Positions 44,822 to 55,057 are shown, counted from the stretch's first letter. The stretch: 64,000 bases of DNA from an uncultured Roseateles sp. (GCF_945956965.1 NZ_CAMFJS010000008.1:1-64000), one strand, 5' to 3'. Made by a program: numbers and translations. Notes: generated by a model not told the origin, from the sequence alone.

Positions 44822-45157
44822 ATGAAGAACCGACTCCATCGACGCCAGAACCCTGACCGCACCGCGCCCAAACACGGGACCACCGCCTCAGCGCTCGCTG
44901 CGCCGCCAGCGCCATCTTGGCTTGTGCATCACTTCTGGCCAAGCAGTAACAGCGCGTACTGGAACCACCCGAACAACTGGTCGGTGCAGGGGATATCTCA
45001 GCGGAGAACGGCGGGTGGAAACCTTGCAGGTCTTTCCGTTGTTCCAAAGGCAAGACCTGGCACCGTGACGCGGGATCGCGACTCAGGGCTCCTCATCACT
45101 CGTAAGGATGCCGGCACAAAAACCTCAAATTCAGTATCGCCCCCGCTTGCGCATTGA
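44822..45157 (+). pseudogene. Possible degenerate sibling of the PEP-CTERM repeat protein
   Basis: A 111-codon frame whose middle reads SSNSAYWNHPNNWSVQGI. This is similar to GGTGNWEDPSKWSLLGIPGA at the start of the mature part of the protein encoded at 45211. The sequence after it does not continue as a beta-helix. It may be a worn-out duplicate of the N-terminal region; evidence is limited to that short similarity. Confidence 0.3.
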
Positions 45158-45210
45158 CGCAATTCGCAAGCCCGAAATTTCATCAATTCTGTCTGTAGCA
45201 GGGAGACCTC

Positions 45211-48200
45211 ATGTCATTCGCTCATCCATCCACAGCCCACTCATCGCAGCCCAGTCACCTGAGGCCCGCCGCCATCGCCCTGGCCTTGCTGGCTTGCGGC
45301 CTCGCCACACCGGCCAGCGCACTCGACTACGTCTGGCAGGGGGGCACGGGCAATTGGGAAGATCCGTCCAAGTGGTCGCTACTGGGGATACCCGGTGCCG
45401 GTGACAGTGCCTTGATCAACAGCGGTAACGCAGCAGTGAACTTCTCAGGCACCCGCAGTTTGGCCGCCTTGTTTCTTACCAACGGCTATTTTGGCGGCAC
45501 AGGCACACTGAACACCGGCAGTGCCAGCTTCGGCAGTGCCGTGCTGGGCTTGTCTGACGCAGCCACCCAAGGCACGCTCAACGTCAGTGGCGCCGCCAGT
45601 TTTGACGGCACTCGAGTCCAGTCCCTGCGCTACGGTCAGGTGATCAACCTCAATGGCAACACGAGTTGGAGCGTCGGCAACGGTCGCATCGAGGTGAACG
45701 ACAGCTTCGCCGGCAATTCGAATGTTGACCCCTATCGCAAAAGTGCCATCAATATCGCCTCCGGCACCACCTTCACCGACGCGGGCGCAGCCGCTGCAGC
45801 CGGCACCAAGGTCATGGGCTATCAGGGCGGCACGATCAATAACGCTGGCACCTATGTGCGCAATGGCCTCGGGACCACCGAAGCCAGCTACGGCTTCAAC
45901 AACACAGGCACCGTGCAGATCAATGGCGGCACCTTCCGCCTGACCGGTAGCAGCAGCAGCCTGCGCGGCGAGTCCAGCGGCCAGGTCAATGTGGCCGCGG
46001 GCGCGGTGTTCGACCTCGGCAATGCCGACATCACCGCCGGCGCCATCAACAACAGCGGCCGGGTGACCATGAGCACCAACTCCGTCGCCACCATCGCCGC
46101 GGGAACCGCCATCAACGGCGCCTGGGAATTGAATCACAGCAGTGCGCAGTTGCAGCAAAGCGGCAATCACAGCATCAGCAGTTTGACCCTCACCAACGGC
46201 TACCTGGGTGGCACCGGCACGCTGAACACCGGCAGTGCCAGCTTCGGCAGTTTCTCGCTGGGCTGGTCTGACGCAGCCACCCAAGGCACGCTCAACGTCA
46301 GTGGCAACGCCAGTTTCGACGGCTCTCGAATCCAGGCCTTGCGCTACGGTCAGGTGATCAACCTCAATGGCAACACGAGCTGGAGCGTCGGCAACGGCCG
46401 CATCGAGGTGAACGACAGCTTCGCCGGCAATTCGAATGTTGACCCCTATCGCAAAAGTGCCATCAATATCGCCTCCGGTACCACCTTCACCGACGCGGGC
46501 GCAGCCGCTGCAGCCGGCACCAAGATCATTGGCTACCAGGGTGGCACGATCAATAACGCCGGTACCTTTGTACGCAATGGCCTGGGCACCACCGAAGCCA
46601 GCTACGGTTTCAACAACACAGGCACCGTGCAGATCAATGGCGGCACCTTCCGCCTGACCGGTAGCAGCAGCAGCCTGCGCGGCGAGTCCAGCGGCCAGGT
46701 CAATGTGGCCGCGGGCGCGGTGTTCGACCTCGGCAATGCCGACATCACCGCCGGCGCCATCAACAACAGCGGCCGGGTGACCATGAGCACCAACTCCGTC
46801 GCCACCGTCGCCGCGGGAACCACCATCAACGGCGCCTGGGAATTGAATCACAGCAGTGCTCAGTTGCAGCAAAGCGGCAATCACAGCATCAGCAGCTTGA
46901 CCCTCACCAACGGCTACCTGGGTGGCACCGGTACGCTGAACACCGGCAGTGCCAGCTTCGGCAGTGTCTCGCTGGGCTGGTCTGACGCCGCCACCCAAGG
47001 CACGCTCAACGTCAGTGGCAATGCCAGTTTCGACGGCACGCGAGTCCAGGCCTTGCGCTACGGTCAGGTGATCAACCTCAATGGCAACACGAGTTGGAGC
47101 GTCGGCAACGGTCGCATCGAGGTGAACGACAGCTTCGCCGGCAATTCGAATGTTGACCCCTATCGCAAAAGTGCCATCAATATCGCCTCCGGTACCACCT
47201 TCACCGACGCGGGCGCAGCCGCTGCAGCCGGCACCAAGATCATTGGCTACCAGGGTGGCACGATCAATAACGCCGGTACCTTTGTACGCAATGGCCTGGG
47301 CACCACCGAAGCCAGCTACGGTTTCAACAACACAGGCACCGTGCAGATCAATGGCGGCACCTTCCGCCTGACCGGTAGCAGCAGCAGCCTGCGCGGCGAG
47401 TCCAGCGGCCAGGTCAATGTGGCCGCGGGCGCGGTGTTCGACCTCGGCAATGCCGACATCACCGCCGGCGCCATCAACAACAGCGGCCGGGTGACCATGA
47501 GCACCAACTCCGTCGCCACTATCGCCGCGGGAACCAGCATCAACGGCGCCTGGGAACTGAATCACAGCAGTGCGCAGTTGCAGCAAAGCGGCAACCACAG
47601 CATCAGCAGCTTGACCCTCACCAACGGCTACCTGGGCGGCACCGGCACGCTGAACACCGGCAGTGCCAGCTTCGGCAGTGTCTCGTTGGGCTGGTCTGAC
47701 GCCGCCACCCAAGGCACGCTCAACGTCAGTGGCACGCCAGTTTCGACGGCTCTCGAATCCAGGCCTTGCGCTACGGTCAGGTGATCAACCTCAATGGCAA
47801 CACGAGCTGGAGCGTCGGCAACGGCCGCATCGAGGTGAACGACAGCTTCGCCGGCAATTCGAATGTTGACCCCTATCGCAAAAGTGCCATCAATATCGCC
47901 TCCGGGACCACCTTCACCGACGCAGGCGCGGCCGCTGCAGCCGGCACCAAGATCATTGGCTACCAAGGCGGCACGATCAATAACGCTGGCACCTATGTGC
48001 GCAATGGCCTGGGCACCACCGAAGCCAGCCATGGTTTCAACAATACCGGCACGGTCGAGATCAACGCTGGCCGCTTCACGGTGGACCAGTATTTTCAGAA
48101 CCTCGGCACGGTCAACGTGGCCAGCGGCGCGGTGCTGAAGGGCCGCGACAACCAGTTCCGCAATGACGGCACGCTGCAAGGCGCCGGCACGGTGGAAACC

Positions 48201-48650
48201 TACTCGGCCAATGACGCACTGAACAACCTGGGGCGCATCAATCCAGGCAGCGTGGGTACCGGCGGCACGCTGACGTTCACGGGTGATTTGAGCCTGGGGT
48301 CGACCGGCACACTGAACATCGACCTGGTGGCTCTCGGTGCGAACGACCGCGTGGCCATCAGCGACGACCTCTCGGTTTCAGGCACCCTGGCCGTGTGGGC
48401 GGCCGGCTACAGCCTGAACCTCGGCGACAGCTTCGTGATCGCCACCTTTGGCAAACTGGCTGCTGGGTCCAGCTTCTCCAGCGTCACCTGGAACGGCTTG
48501 CCCGCCGACGCCTTCGCGGTGGTTTACAACGCGCATGACATCACCTTGCGAGTCACGGCGGTGCCGGAGCCGCAGACCTGGGCGATGCTGATGGGTGGCA
48601 TCGCGGCCTTGAGCCTGTGGCGCCGTCGGGCCAAGTCGGTATCCACATAA
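45211..48650 (+). pseudogene. PEP-CTERM surface protein of 714-bp tandem repeats, frameshifted
   Basis: The first frame (45211-47784) has a signal peptide (residues about 20-38, ending ATPASA), a YVWQGGTGNWEDPSKWS opening typical of this class, and three full 238-residue beta-helix repeats plus part of a fourth. In repeat four, one base is missing near 47733 (GGCACGCCAG against GGCAACGCCAG in repeat two), moving the rest into another frame. That frame (47766-48650) holds the end of the repeats, a unique C-terminal domain and the PEP-CTERM signal VPEPQTWAMLMGGIAALSLW followed by RRR. With the base restored it would be one protein of about 1146 residues, sorted by an exosortase not present in the window. 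Sequencing error, inactivation or phase variation are all possible. Confidence 0.85.
45478..48060 (+). repeat. 714-bp tandem repeats (three full, one partial)
   Basis: Unit boundaries fall at 45478, 46192, 46906 and 47620, exactly 714 bases apart. The copies are nearly identical at DNA level, differing at scattered third positions. The fourth copy carries a 1-base deletion near 47733 and diverges from the unit at about 48060. Confidence 0.95.
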
Positions 48651-48814
48651 AGCGCGCCGCACCTGGCATCTGGCCTCTGGCGCGGGCAAGACGAGGGGGC
48701 CTGCCGGGTCTCCTCGTCACGGCGGGTGTTGCCCGCAGCCATCGTCATAAAACCTCAACTTGCCAGCGCAAGAACGACCAGGGACAGTACGCGCAGCACA
48801 ACGCATTCAAGCAG

Positions 48815-49438
48815 ATGCCACTCTCCGCCCAATCCTTCACCCAAGCCTGCCGCGAAGGCGGTCGCCAGATCGAGACTTGGCTGCGGGTGATTGATCGCGA
48901 GCATGGGGCACGTTTCTACCGCGAGGCCGCCACCTCGCTGCGCTGCTGGCAGGCGGCGGAAGACGTGGTGCAAGAGGCGATGGTCAAGGTCTGGCAGCGC
49001 TGCGCCACTTTCCATGGGGCGGGCGATCCGGTGGCTTGGATCCATCAGGTCGTGCGCAACACCCTGCTGGATGCGCTGCGCCAGCGCACGTCGCAAGCAC
49101 CACACGAGATCCCTCTGCACGACGAAGAGGGGCAGTTGACGGTGCAGGCGCAGGAGGCCGTGCTCAACCTGTCGCGCGCCACCGTGGCCACGCCGGAGCG
49201 CATGCTGGGTGAGCATCAGGTGGAAGCCGTTTTTCGCCGCTGCTTCGAGCAATTCGCTGCGGCCCATCCGGAGCACGCGACGGTGCTGCGCTGGGTTGTC
49301 GAGGAAGGTTTGGACAACGCTGCCATCGAGGCCCTGCTCGAGCGTAGTCCTGGTGCGACGCGGGAATTCATTTCTCAATGCCGCAAGAAGGCGCGGCCCT
49401 TCTTCGCCAGCTGGTATGAACTGGTCGGTCCCGCATGA
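48815..49438 (+). CDS. ECF-type RNA polymerase sigma factor
   Basis: A 207-residue sigma-70-like protein. The region-2 core is AAEDVVQEAMVKVWQRCATF, followed by DPVAWIHQVVRNTLLDALRQ, as in ECF factors. Region 4 (about 135-200) is weaker: EGLDNAAIEALLERSPGATR replaces the usual recognition helix, then EFISQCRKKA. The ATG at 48815 begins just before the conserved part. It overlaps the next gene by 4 bases, in an operon with a single-helix membrane protein and a CHAT protein. It may drive its own operon and perhaps the PEP-CTERM gene just upstream. Confidence 0.85.
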   Translation: MPLSAQSFTQACREGGRQIETWLRVIDREHGARFYREAATSLRCWQAAEDVVQEAMVKVWQRCATFHGAGDPVAWIHQVVRNTLLDALRQRTSQAPHEIPLHDEEGQLTVQAQEAVLNLSRATVATPERMLGEHQVEAVFRRCFEQFAAAHPEHATVLRWVVEEGLDNAAIEALLERSPGATREFISQCRKKARPFFASWYELVGPA

Positions 49439-50037
49439 AACAAGCGCCTGACGACGACCAGCATTGGCTGGACCTGATAGCCGGCCGTGCCGTGCCCGAG
49501 GCGGATGCGCGCACGCGCAAGGAAGCTGCTTGGTTTCGCGCGGCACTGCTGAGCTACCGTTTGGGCGCGCCACCTGGCGCACCCACGGCCCCGGACGAAC
49601 GCGCGGCCCGACTGCTGACGCGGGCGCGCGATGCAGGCGTGATTGCAACCGCCGCGAATGAGCCACAGGGCAAGTTCAAACCCGCGCGGCGCTGGTGGCT
49701 CGCTGCCGGCATCGCCGCTTGCGCCCTGCTGCTGGTCCGTGCCCCCTCGCTCTGGACCGAGGATGAAAGTCACACACTGCGTGCCGGTGCGGCCATGCAG
49801 CGCATTGAGACCCTCACGCCCATGCTGCGCCGCGACCAGATGCTGCAAGCCTTGACCGGCGCTGGCTTCGACGCGCATCCCTACGAGCGCCTGGGTCGCC
49901 CCGGTATCGATGTCGAGCTGCCTGTTCCCCTGCCCCCCATTCAGGCCGAGGCACTGCGCAGGCTTGGCCTGGTGCCGCCCAAAGGTCCGGCCCTGCAGAT
50001 CGAATTCATCCTCCCACCCGAGTCAGCCCGCCAATGA
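49435..50037 (+). CDS. Single-helix membrane protein, possible anti-sigma factor
   Basis: A 200-residue protein with an N-terminal cytoplasmic part of about 83 residues, one transmembrane helix (WWLAAGIAACALLLV, about 87-102) and a periplasmic part of about 95 residues rich in Pro and Leu. This topology and the 4-base overlaps with the sigma factor on one side and the CHAT gene on the other suggest an anti-sigma role. I see no zinc-binding (ZAS) motif, so the mechanism is open. Confidence 0.7.
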   Translation: MKQAPDDDQHWLDLIAGRAVPEADARTRKEAAWFRAALLSYRLGAPPGAPTAPDERAARLLTRARDAGVIATAANEPQGKFKPARRWWLAAGIAACALLLVRAPSLWTEDESHTLRAGAAMQRIETLTPMLRRDQMLQALTGAGFDAHPYERLGRPGIDVELPVPLPPIQAEALRRLGLVPPKGPALQIEFILPPESARQ

Positions 50038-53000
50038 GCTTCTCATCGTGGACGCGCAACGCTGCCCTCTTCTTCTTGGCCTTGCTGGGCGCTGTCAGCG
50101 CCGCGGCGGAGGATCCTGGCGCCATATTGGAGAAGGCCTGTGCCGCCGTTCCCGCGGGACCGAGGCTGGACCTCGACGCGCTCAACGAGCGCATCAATGA
50201 GGCGCAGCGCGCCAACCGTGCGGGCCTGGAGGACAGCTGCCTCGGCTGGCGCCAGGTCATGCGCGATGCGAAGAATGACCTTCTGCTGCTGACCGAATGG
50301 CAGGCCATGGTCGCCTCGTCTCTTGTCTGGCTGGGCCGGTCGGCCGAAGCCGAGCCCCTGTTCGACCTTGCCTATCAACGCTATGGCGCGGCCGGCTCCG
50401 CCTATGGCGGCAAGAGCAGCAAGATCGCCGCCATGCTGGCCGTGACCTGGCTGCAGAAGGCTCAGATGGACACGGCCTTGCAGTGGTCGCAACGTGCGGT
50501 GGATGCGGCCGGCCAGCCTGAATCCGGTGTCGTTGCCCGCGACCTGCTCGGCTTGCGCCTGAACCATGCCAGTATGCTGTCTCGCGCCCGGCACCTCGAA
50601 GAAGCGAAGTCGCTGCTGCTGGACCTGCTCGCGCAGGCCGAAGCGCAGCCCGAGCTGCTGGCGAACGAAGCCGCCTCGGCCCTGAACTCGCTGGCCTCCT
50701 TGACCCGGCGGCAGTCGCGGCTGGAAGAAGCCCTGGACTTCACGGAAAGAGAGATTGCCCTGCGCCAGGCGCGCGTAAGGCAGGATCCAGTCAACATCGC
50801 CACGGCCATGCACAACCGCGGCCTGATTCTGATGAATCTTGCCCGCTTCGACGAGGCCGAAGCCGCGCTGCAGGCAGCGCTGCAGCAGGCACAAGCCGCG
50901 CAGGCCAGCGGGTCGCTCGACCTGATGGGCCATCAGGCCTCGGTACGCGAGACGCTGTCGGGCCTGCTGCTTGCACGCGGCCGCCCGGACGAGGCGCTGA
51001 AGATGGCCGAGGATGCCGTTGCCGCGCTGGCCGGCCGCCCCGAAGCCAAGGCCCCGCGCGGCGCACGGCCGCTGCGCCGGCTAGCCGAGGCGCAACTGGC
51101 GCTGGGCGAGCTGGGCCAGGGCGTGGCCACCTATCGCCGGGCCTTGGTCCTGCTGGGCAGCACCGTCGGCGCCCCAGAGGCCGAGACTGCTTTGGCCCTG
51201 CGCCTGGGCTTTGCTGTGGCGATGATCGAAATTGGTGATCTCGACGAGGCCGACGCCAGCCTGCAGCAGGTGGACGCCGACAAACGTCCGCGCAGCCCGG
51301 AAGAGAACGCCCGCTACCACTCACTGCAGGCGGCGCTGGCCCAGCGCCGTGGCGACGCGGCGGCAGCCGCCAGGGCCTGGCTGGCGGCCGACCAGGCTCT
51401 GGCGGCCACGCTACCGCCCGAGCACCCCGAGCGCCAGTTCATCCAGACCCAGGCCTGCGAGTTGCAGGCCGCGCCCTGCCCTGCTCTAAGCACCAGCGTC
51501 ATGCCGAATACGCAGGCGCTGACGCAGATGTCGCTGCTGCGGCGCGCTCGCGCGGCCGGCGACTCTGCGGCTGCGCAAGCGGCGGCTCGCCTGGCCGTCG
51601 AAGCAGCTTTCGCGTCAGGCCAGCCGCGCCTGCAATGGCAAGCCCTGGCCCTGTGGGCCGAGGTGCAGGCCGACGCCGGCCAGCGCAGCCAGGCCATCTT
51701 CCTGGGCAAGCTGGCGCTGAGCCAGTTGCAGCGCCAGCGCGAGCGCCTCTTGCCACTGGGCAGGGTCGCCGATGCCCGCTACTTGGTCGACAAGGCTGCG
51801 CTGTACCGCCGCGTGGCTGACTGGCTGCTGCAGGCCCAGCGTCTACCCGAAGCGCTCGAAGTGATGCGCCTTCTGAAGGTGCAGGAGCAGGCTGATTTCA
51901 ACGAACGCGGATCGACCGATGCCTTTGCGGGCGGCGGCGTGAGCCTCAGCGCGGCCGAGCAATCGGCTTGGCAACGCTTCGAATCCTCCCTACAGGGCAA
52001 CGCGGCGCGCGTGGACGAGCTTCGCCAACTGAGCGAGCGCGCCGCTGCGCAGCGCATCACTGCGCAAGAGAGCGCGCGCCTGGCGCAACTGCGCCGCGAT
52101 GAAGCGTCAGGACACACCAAACGACTGGTCGGGCTGAGCGACTTGCTGGTTGATCTAAATACGCCGGCCCGGCCAGCCGCACACCCCATACCGGGCGCCG
52201 CGTCGGGCGTCGTGCAAAGGCCGCCCCCGGGCCAGCTTTACGCCTATACGCTGGCCGGTGCGGAGCGCCTCAGCCTCTTGCTGGTCAATGCCCGAGGCAC
52301 GCAGCTGCATCAGCTCGACATTCCTGCCGCCGAGCTTGCGCAACAAGTGGCCGCCATGCGAGACGCGCTGTCGGCCAAGCCGGCCACAGACGCGGTGCGC
52401 CCCCTGGCCGAGGCGATGTACAGCCAGCTCGGTTCGCTGATCGACAAAGCGGCCCGGCAGAGCGGAGCCCGGCAGATCGTGGTCTGGCTGGACGGACCGC
52501 TGCGCTACCTGCCGCTGGGGCTGATGCACGATGGCCGGCGGCATCTGGCGGAGCGCTACCAGTGGATTGTGGCGGGCGGACTGGCGTCACCTTTGGCACC
52601 AACCGCGAAGCGCAGCGGCGTGCAGGGACATGTCGCCGCTTTTGGTGTCACGCAAGCGCTGCAGGGCCTGCCCGCGCTGCCCGCGGTGGCGGACGAACTG
52701 TGCGACATCGTCGACGGGCCGGTCCTCGGGCTGGGACACGGCGCCGGTGCTTGCGGCACGGATTCACGCGGCCACGGCCCTTTGCGCGGCCAGGGCTGGC
52801 TCAATGCGCTATTCACCGAGGCGTCGCTGACCCGCGCTGGGGCGGACGCCGCACCGGGTGATCTGCTTCACATCGGTACCCATTTCGTGCTGCGGCCGGG
52901 CAGCGTCGCGAAGTCATGGCTGCTGCTCGGCGATGGCAGCCGACTGCCGCTCGACCGCATGCGCCGCATGAACACGGGCACGCCGCGCCTGGTGACCCTG

Positions 53001-53297
53001 TCGGCCTGCGAGACTGCCACCGTGGACGCGGCCGCTGAGGGCGCAGGGCGAGAGGTGGATGGCCTGGCGGTCGCCCTGCTGGGTGGCGGTGCAAGCCAGG
53101 TATTGGCCAGCCTGTGGCGCGTGGACGACCGGGCCACGGCGCGCTTCATGCAACGCTTCTACGCCGCCTACGCGCGCCAGCGGGGCAATGCAGCGCTCGC
53201 CTTGCAACTGGCCCAGCAGCAGGCGATTGCCGAGGGCTCGCCGGCTCGCGACTGGGCGTCTTTCGTGTTGATGTCGCAAATGGGCGGCATCCGGTAG
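50034..53297 (+). CDS. Exported TPR-CHAT caspase-like protein
   Basis: A 1087-residue protein. A signal peptide (residues 1-25, ending GAVSAAA) is followed by a long TPR-rich helical region (about 60-640) and a C-terminal CHAT domain (about 740-1085). The CHAT domain keeps the probable catalytic histidine in HIGTHF (His950) and cysteine in TLSACET (Cys992), and has VDGLAVALLGGGASQVLASL and DWASFVLM, typical of the fold. It should be a cysteine protease or a pseudo-protease in the periplasm or at the surface. It is the last gene of the sigma/membrane/CHAT operon, directly downstream of a surface-repeat protein. Its substrate is unknown. Confidence 0.9.
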   Translation: MSFSSWTRNAALFFLALLGAVSAAAEDPGAILEKACAAVPAGPRLDLDALNERINEAQRANRAGLEDSCLGWRQVMRDAKNDLLLLTEWQAMVASSLVWLGRSAEAEPLFDLAYQRYGAAGSAYGGKSSKIAAMLAVTWLQKAQMDTALQWSQRAVDAAGQPESGVVARDLLGLRLNHASMLSRARHLEEAKSLLLDLLAQAEAQPELLANEAASALNSLASLTRRQSRLEEALDFTEREIALRQARVRQDPVNIATAMHNRGLILMNLARFDEAEAALQAALQQAQAAQASGSLDLMGHQASVRETLSGLLLARGRPDEALKMAEDAVAALAGRPEAKAPRGARPLRRLAEAQLALGELGQGVATYRRALVLLGSTVGAPEAETALALRLGFAVAMIEIGDLDEADASLQQVDADKRPRSPEENARYHSLQAALAQRRGDAAAAARAWLAADQALAATLPPEHPERQFIQTQACELQAAPCPALSTSVMPNTQALTQMSLLRRARAAGDSAAAQAAARLAVEAAFASGQPRLQWQALALWAEVQADAGQRSQAIFLGKLALSQLQRQRERLLPLGRVADARYLVDKAALYRRVADWLLQAQRLPEALEVMRLLKVQEQADFNERGSTDAFAGGGVSLSAAEQSAWQRFESSLQGNAARVDELRQLSERAAAQRITAQESARLAQLRRDEASGHTKRLVGLSDLLVDLNTPARPAAHPIPGAASGVVQRPPPGQLYAYTLAGAERLSLLLVNARGTQLHQLDIPAAELAQQVAAMRDALSAKPATDAVRPLAEAMYSQLGSLIDKAARQSGARQIVVWLDGPLRYLPLGLMHDGRRHLAERYQWIVAGGLASPLAPTAKRSGVQGHVAAFGVTQALQGLPALPAVADELCDIVDGPVLGLGHGAGACGTDSRGHGPLRGQGWLNALFTEASLTRAGADAAPGDLLHIGTHFVLRPGSVAKSWLLLGDGSRLPLDRMRRMNTGTPRLVTLSACETATVDAAAEGAGREVDGLAVALLGGGASQVLASLWRVDDRATARFMQRFYAAYARQRGNAALALQLAQQQAIAEGSPARDWASFVLMSQMGGIR

Positions 53298-53537
53298 TTA
53301 GGGCTTGCGGTTAAAGCGTGCACAGGGGGCTAGTGGACAGTTCGGGCTGAGCCAAGACCCTTTTCAATGGCGCCGTAGCTTGACTCACACCAATTAGCCT
53401 CCTCGAAACCCGGGGCGAAACAGGTGTCGCCGTCGGGCACGGCGTGACTTGCGCCGCAGTCCTCTCGGCTTTGTCATGCCGCCCACATGGGGCAAGGCGG
53501 GCCGCACCGGTACCATGTGTCTCACACACGTACCGCC

Positions 53538-53837
53538 ATGTCGACCTCCTCCATCAGCCTCTCAGGCATGAACGCCGCCCAGACCAGCCTCGGCGCGGCG
53601 GCTCACAACATCGCGAACCTCAACACGCCCAATTTCCGGCGCCAGCAGGTGCAGCAGGCGTCGGAGCCAGGCGCAGCCGGAGTGAGCACCGCACCGTCGC
53701 AGGCGGCCCAGCCGGGCAATGCAACTGAGACGGATGTCGTTGCAGAGTTACAAGCGAAGAATTCGTTTCTTGCTAACCTGACGATCTTCAGGACGCAAGA
53801 CAAGATGATGGGCGCGCTACTGAACATCTTTGCTTGA
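53538..53837 (+). CDS. Short flagellar basal-body rod-like protein
   Basis: A 99-residue protein. The N-terminus ISLSGMNAAQTSLGAAAHNI with ANLNTPNF matches the conserved N-terminal helix of flagellar rod/hook proteins (FlgB/C/E/F/G). The C-terminus LQAKNSFLANLTIFRTQDKM resembles their C-terminal helix. The middle is only about 35 residues, far shorter than FlgC. It is not near other flagellar genes. The ATG at 53538 starts just before the motif. It ends 6 bases before the next gene, so the pair are probably co-transcribed. Confidence 0.75.
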   Translation: MSTSSISLSGMNAAQTSLGAAAHNIANLNTPNFRRQQVQQASEPGAAGVSTAPSQAAQPGNATETDVVAELQAKNSFLANLTIFRTQDKMMGALLNIFA

Positions 53838-53843
53838 CGCGCC

Positions 53844-54461
53844 ATGCTGCTACGGCCGGCGCTGCTCGCATTGATCGGTTTTTACGGAATTGCGCGCGCC
53901 GCTGATCCGACGGTAGCGCCGTCCGAGCCGCCGCTTCGGCCTTGCGACGTCCCGGTGCGCTTCTCGGCGGAATACTTTGCTGACCCGGAAGTCGACACCT
54001 CGAAATCGACGGCGGAGATCACGAAGCTCGGCAATGCTTTTGAGGCCTCCGAAAGGGGCGTCCATTTGGGTCACGTCATCGTTCAGACGGAGATTTCTGT
54101 TGTGCCACAGGCGACTTGCTCAGGCCTTCAAGTGATCTTGAAGTTTGTCAAGCCGGTCCTGCGTATTGCGAGCAATTTGCCTCCCGGCTCCTGTGCCGAG
54201 GCGCTGGTCCGCAGGCACGAATGGACCCACGTCAAGATCTATCGCGAGATTGCGTACGAGTTCCGAAATCTCCAATATCACGGCTTTGGGCCGCTGAATT
54301 CGGCCTTTGTGATGCGGTTCGCGAAGCAGGAATGGAAGCGGCTCGAGTACCGCCAAGTGCTCTTCGACAGTCCAGAGGAATACGCCAAGAGCCAAACGAT
54401 GTGTGAGGGCGAGATACCGAAGCTGCTGCGTGCCGCAGCGCCGGCGGTGTCCAAGGGCTAG
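53844..54461 (+). CDS. Secreted hypothetical protein with HEXXH motif
   Basis: A 205-residue protein with a signal peptide (residues 1-19, ending IARA). ALVRRHEWTHVKIYREIAYE near residues 120-139 contains HEWTH, the zinc-metalloprotease pattern HEXXH, as in DUF922-like and other uncharacterised families. Cysteines near 32, 92, 116 and 187 could form disulfides. Function is unknown; a metallopeptidase acting in the periplasm is possible. It follows the rod-like gene by 6 bases. Confidence 0.7.
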   Translation: MLLRPALLALIGFYGIARAADPTVAPSEPPLRPCDVPVRFSAEYFADPEVDTSKSTAEITKLGNAFEASERGVHLGHVIVQTEISVVPQATCSGLQVILKFVKPVLRIASNLPPGSCAEALVRRHEWTHVKIYREIAYEFRNLQYHGFGPLNSAFVMRFAKQEWKRLEYRQVLFDSPEEYAKSQTMCEGEIPKLLRAAAPAVSKG

Positions 54462-55057
54462 GCTATTAGGAACCAGAGTTGCCGATGGAGCGGACTGGCT
54501 GACCTGCGACTGTCGCAGATCGGCCTATTCTGTTGAAAAAGGCCATCAAGCTCGCGGCGACAGCAACTCGGCAAAAATCGACCTCTCAGATCGCCCCAGA
54601 AGCGCCGATCGCGATAACGGCAAGGGTCAACGCACCCTTGAGAAGGCGCCTCAAAACATGCGTAGCGACTTTTTCAACAGAATGGGCCATCAGCAGCCTT
54701 CGGATTCGCAAGCTTCAATCCCTCCTGCCGCGTCAAGCAGGCCATTAAGGGCAAGTACGGCGAAGAGCGTGGCCGCGCCTCAGGACTAGGCTTACGCTGA
54801 AGCGGCGGTTTTGCACGTACCGCTTAAGCGTTGGCCGCCGAGCGCGGCGATAGCCCGCAAGCCCCACCCCAAGGCCACGCGATCTAAGCGCGAGTAAGCG
54901 CGAGGGTCTGGCCTTAATCCTCAAGGCCACATTTACTCCGCGACGACGTTTTGGCCGGGCAGCGAACGGCTGCTCAGGGCACGAAGCTGCCTGGTGACAC
55001 GGAACAGGCGATAAGCGCTGACCCATAAGCCCAGCCAAATCGCACGAGGTACCGATT
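54462..55057. other. Non-coding stretch holding a MITE-like element
   Basis: No gene is supported here. The first part contains the inverted-repeat element at 54522-54688; beyond it, open frames are overlaps of the toxin gene or have no motif. Confidence 0.5.
54522..54688. mobile_element. MITE-like non-autonomous element
   Basis: 20-base terminal inverted repeats (GGCCTATTCTGTTGAAAAAG at the left, its complement with one mismatch at 54669-54688) bound a 167-base segment with no gene. ATC occurs directly outside both ends and may be a 3-base target duplication. The ends resemble those of some IS elements with TTCTGTTGAAAAAG termini, but I cannot name the family. Confidence 0.6.

Noticed and set aside
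45445-47712. 755-codon minus-strand frame opposite the 714-bp repeats
   Set aside because: It repeats with the same period as the plus-strand gene, has no start signal, and the plus frame has signal peptide and sorting signal. It is open only because the repeats lack stops on that strand.
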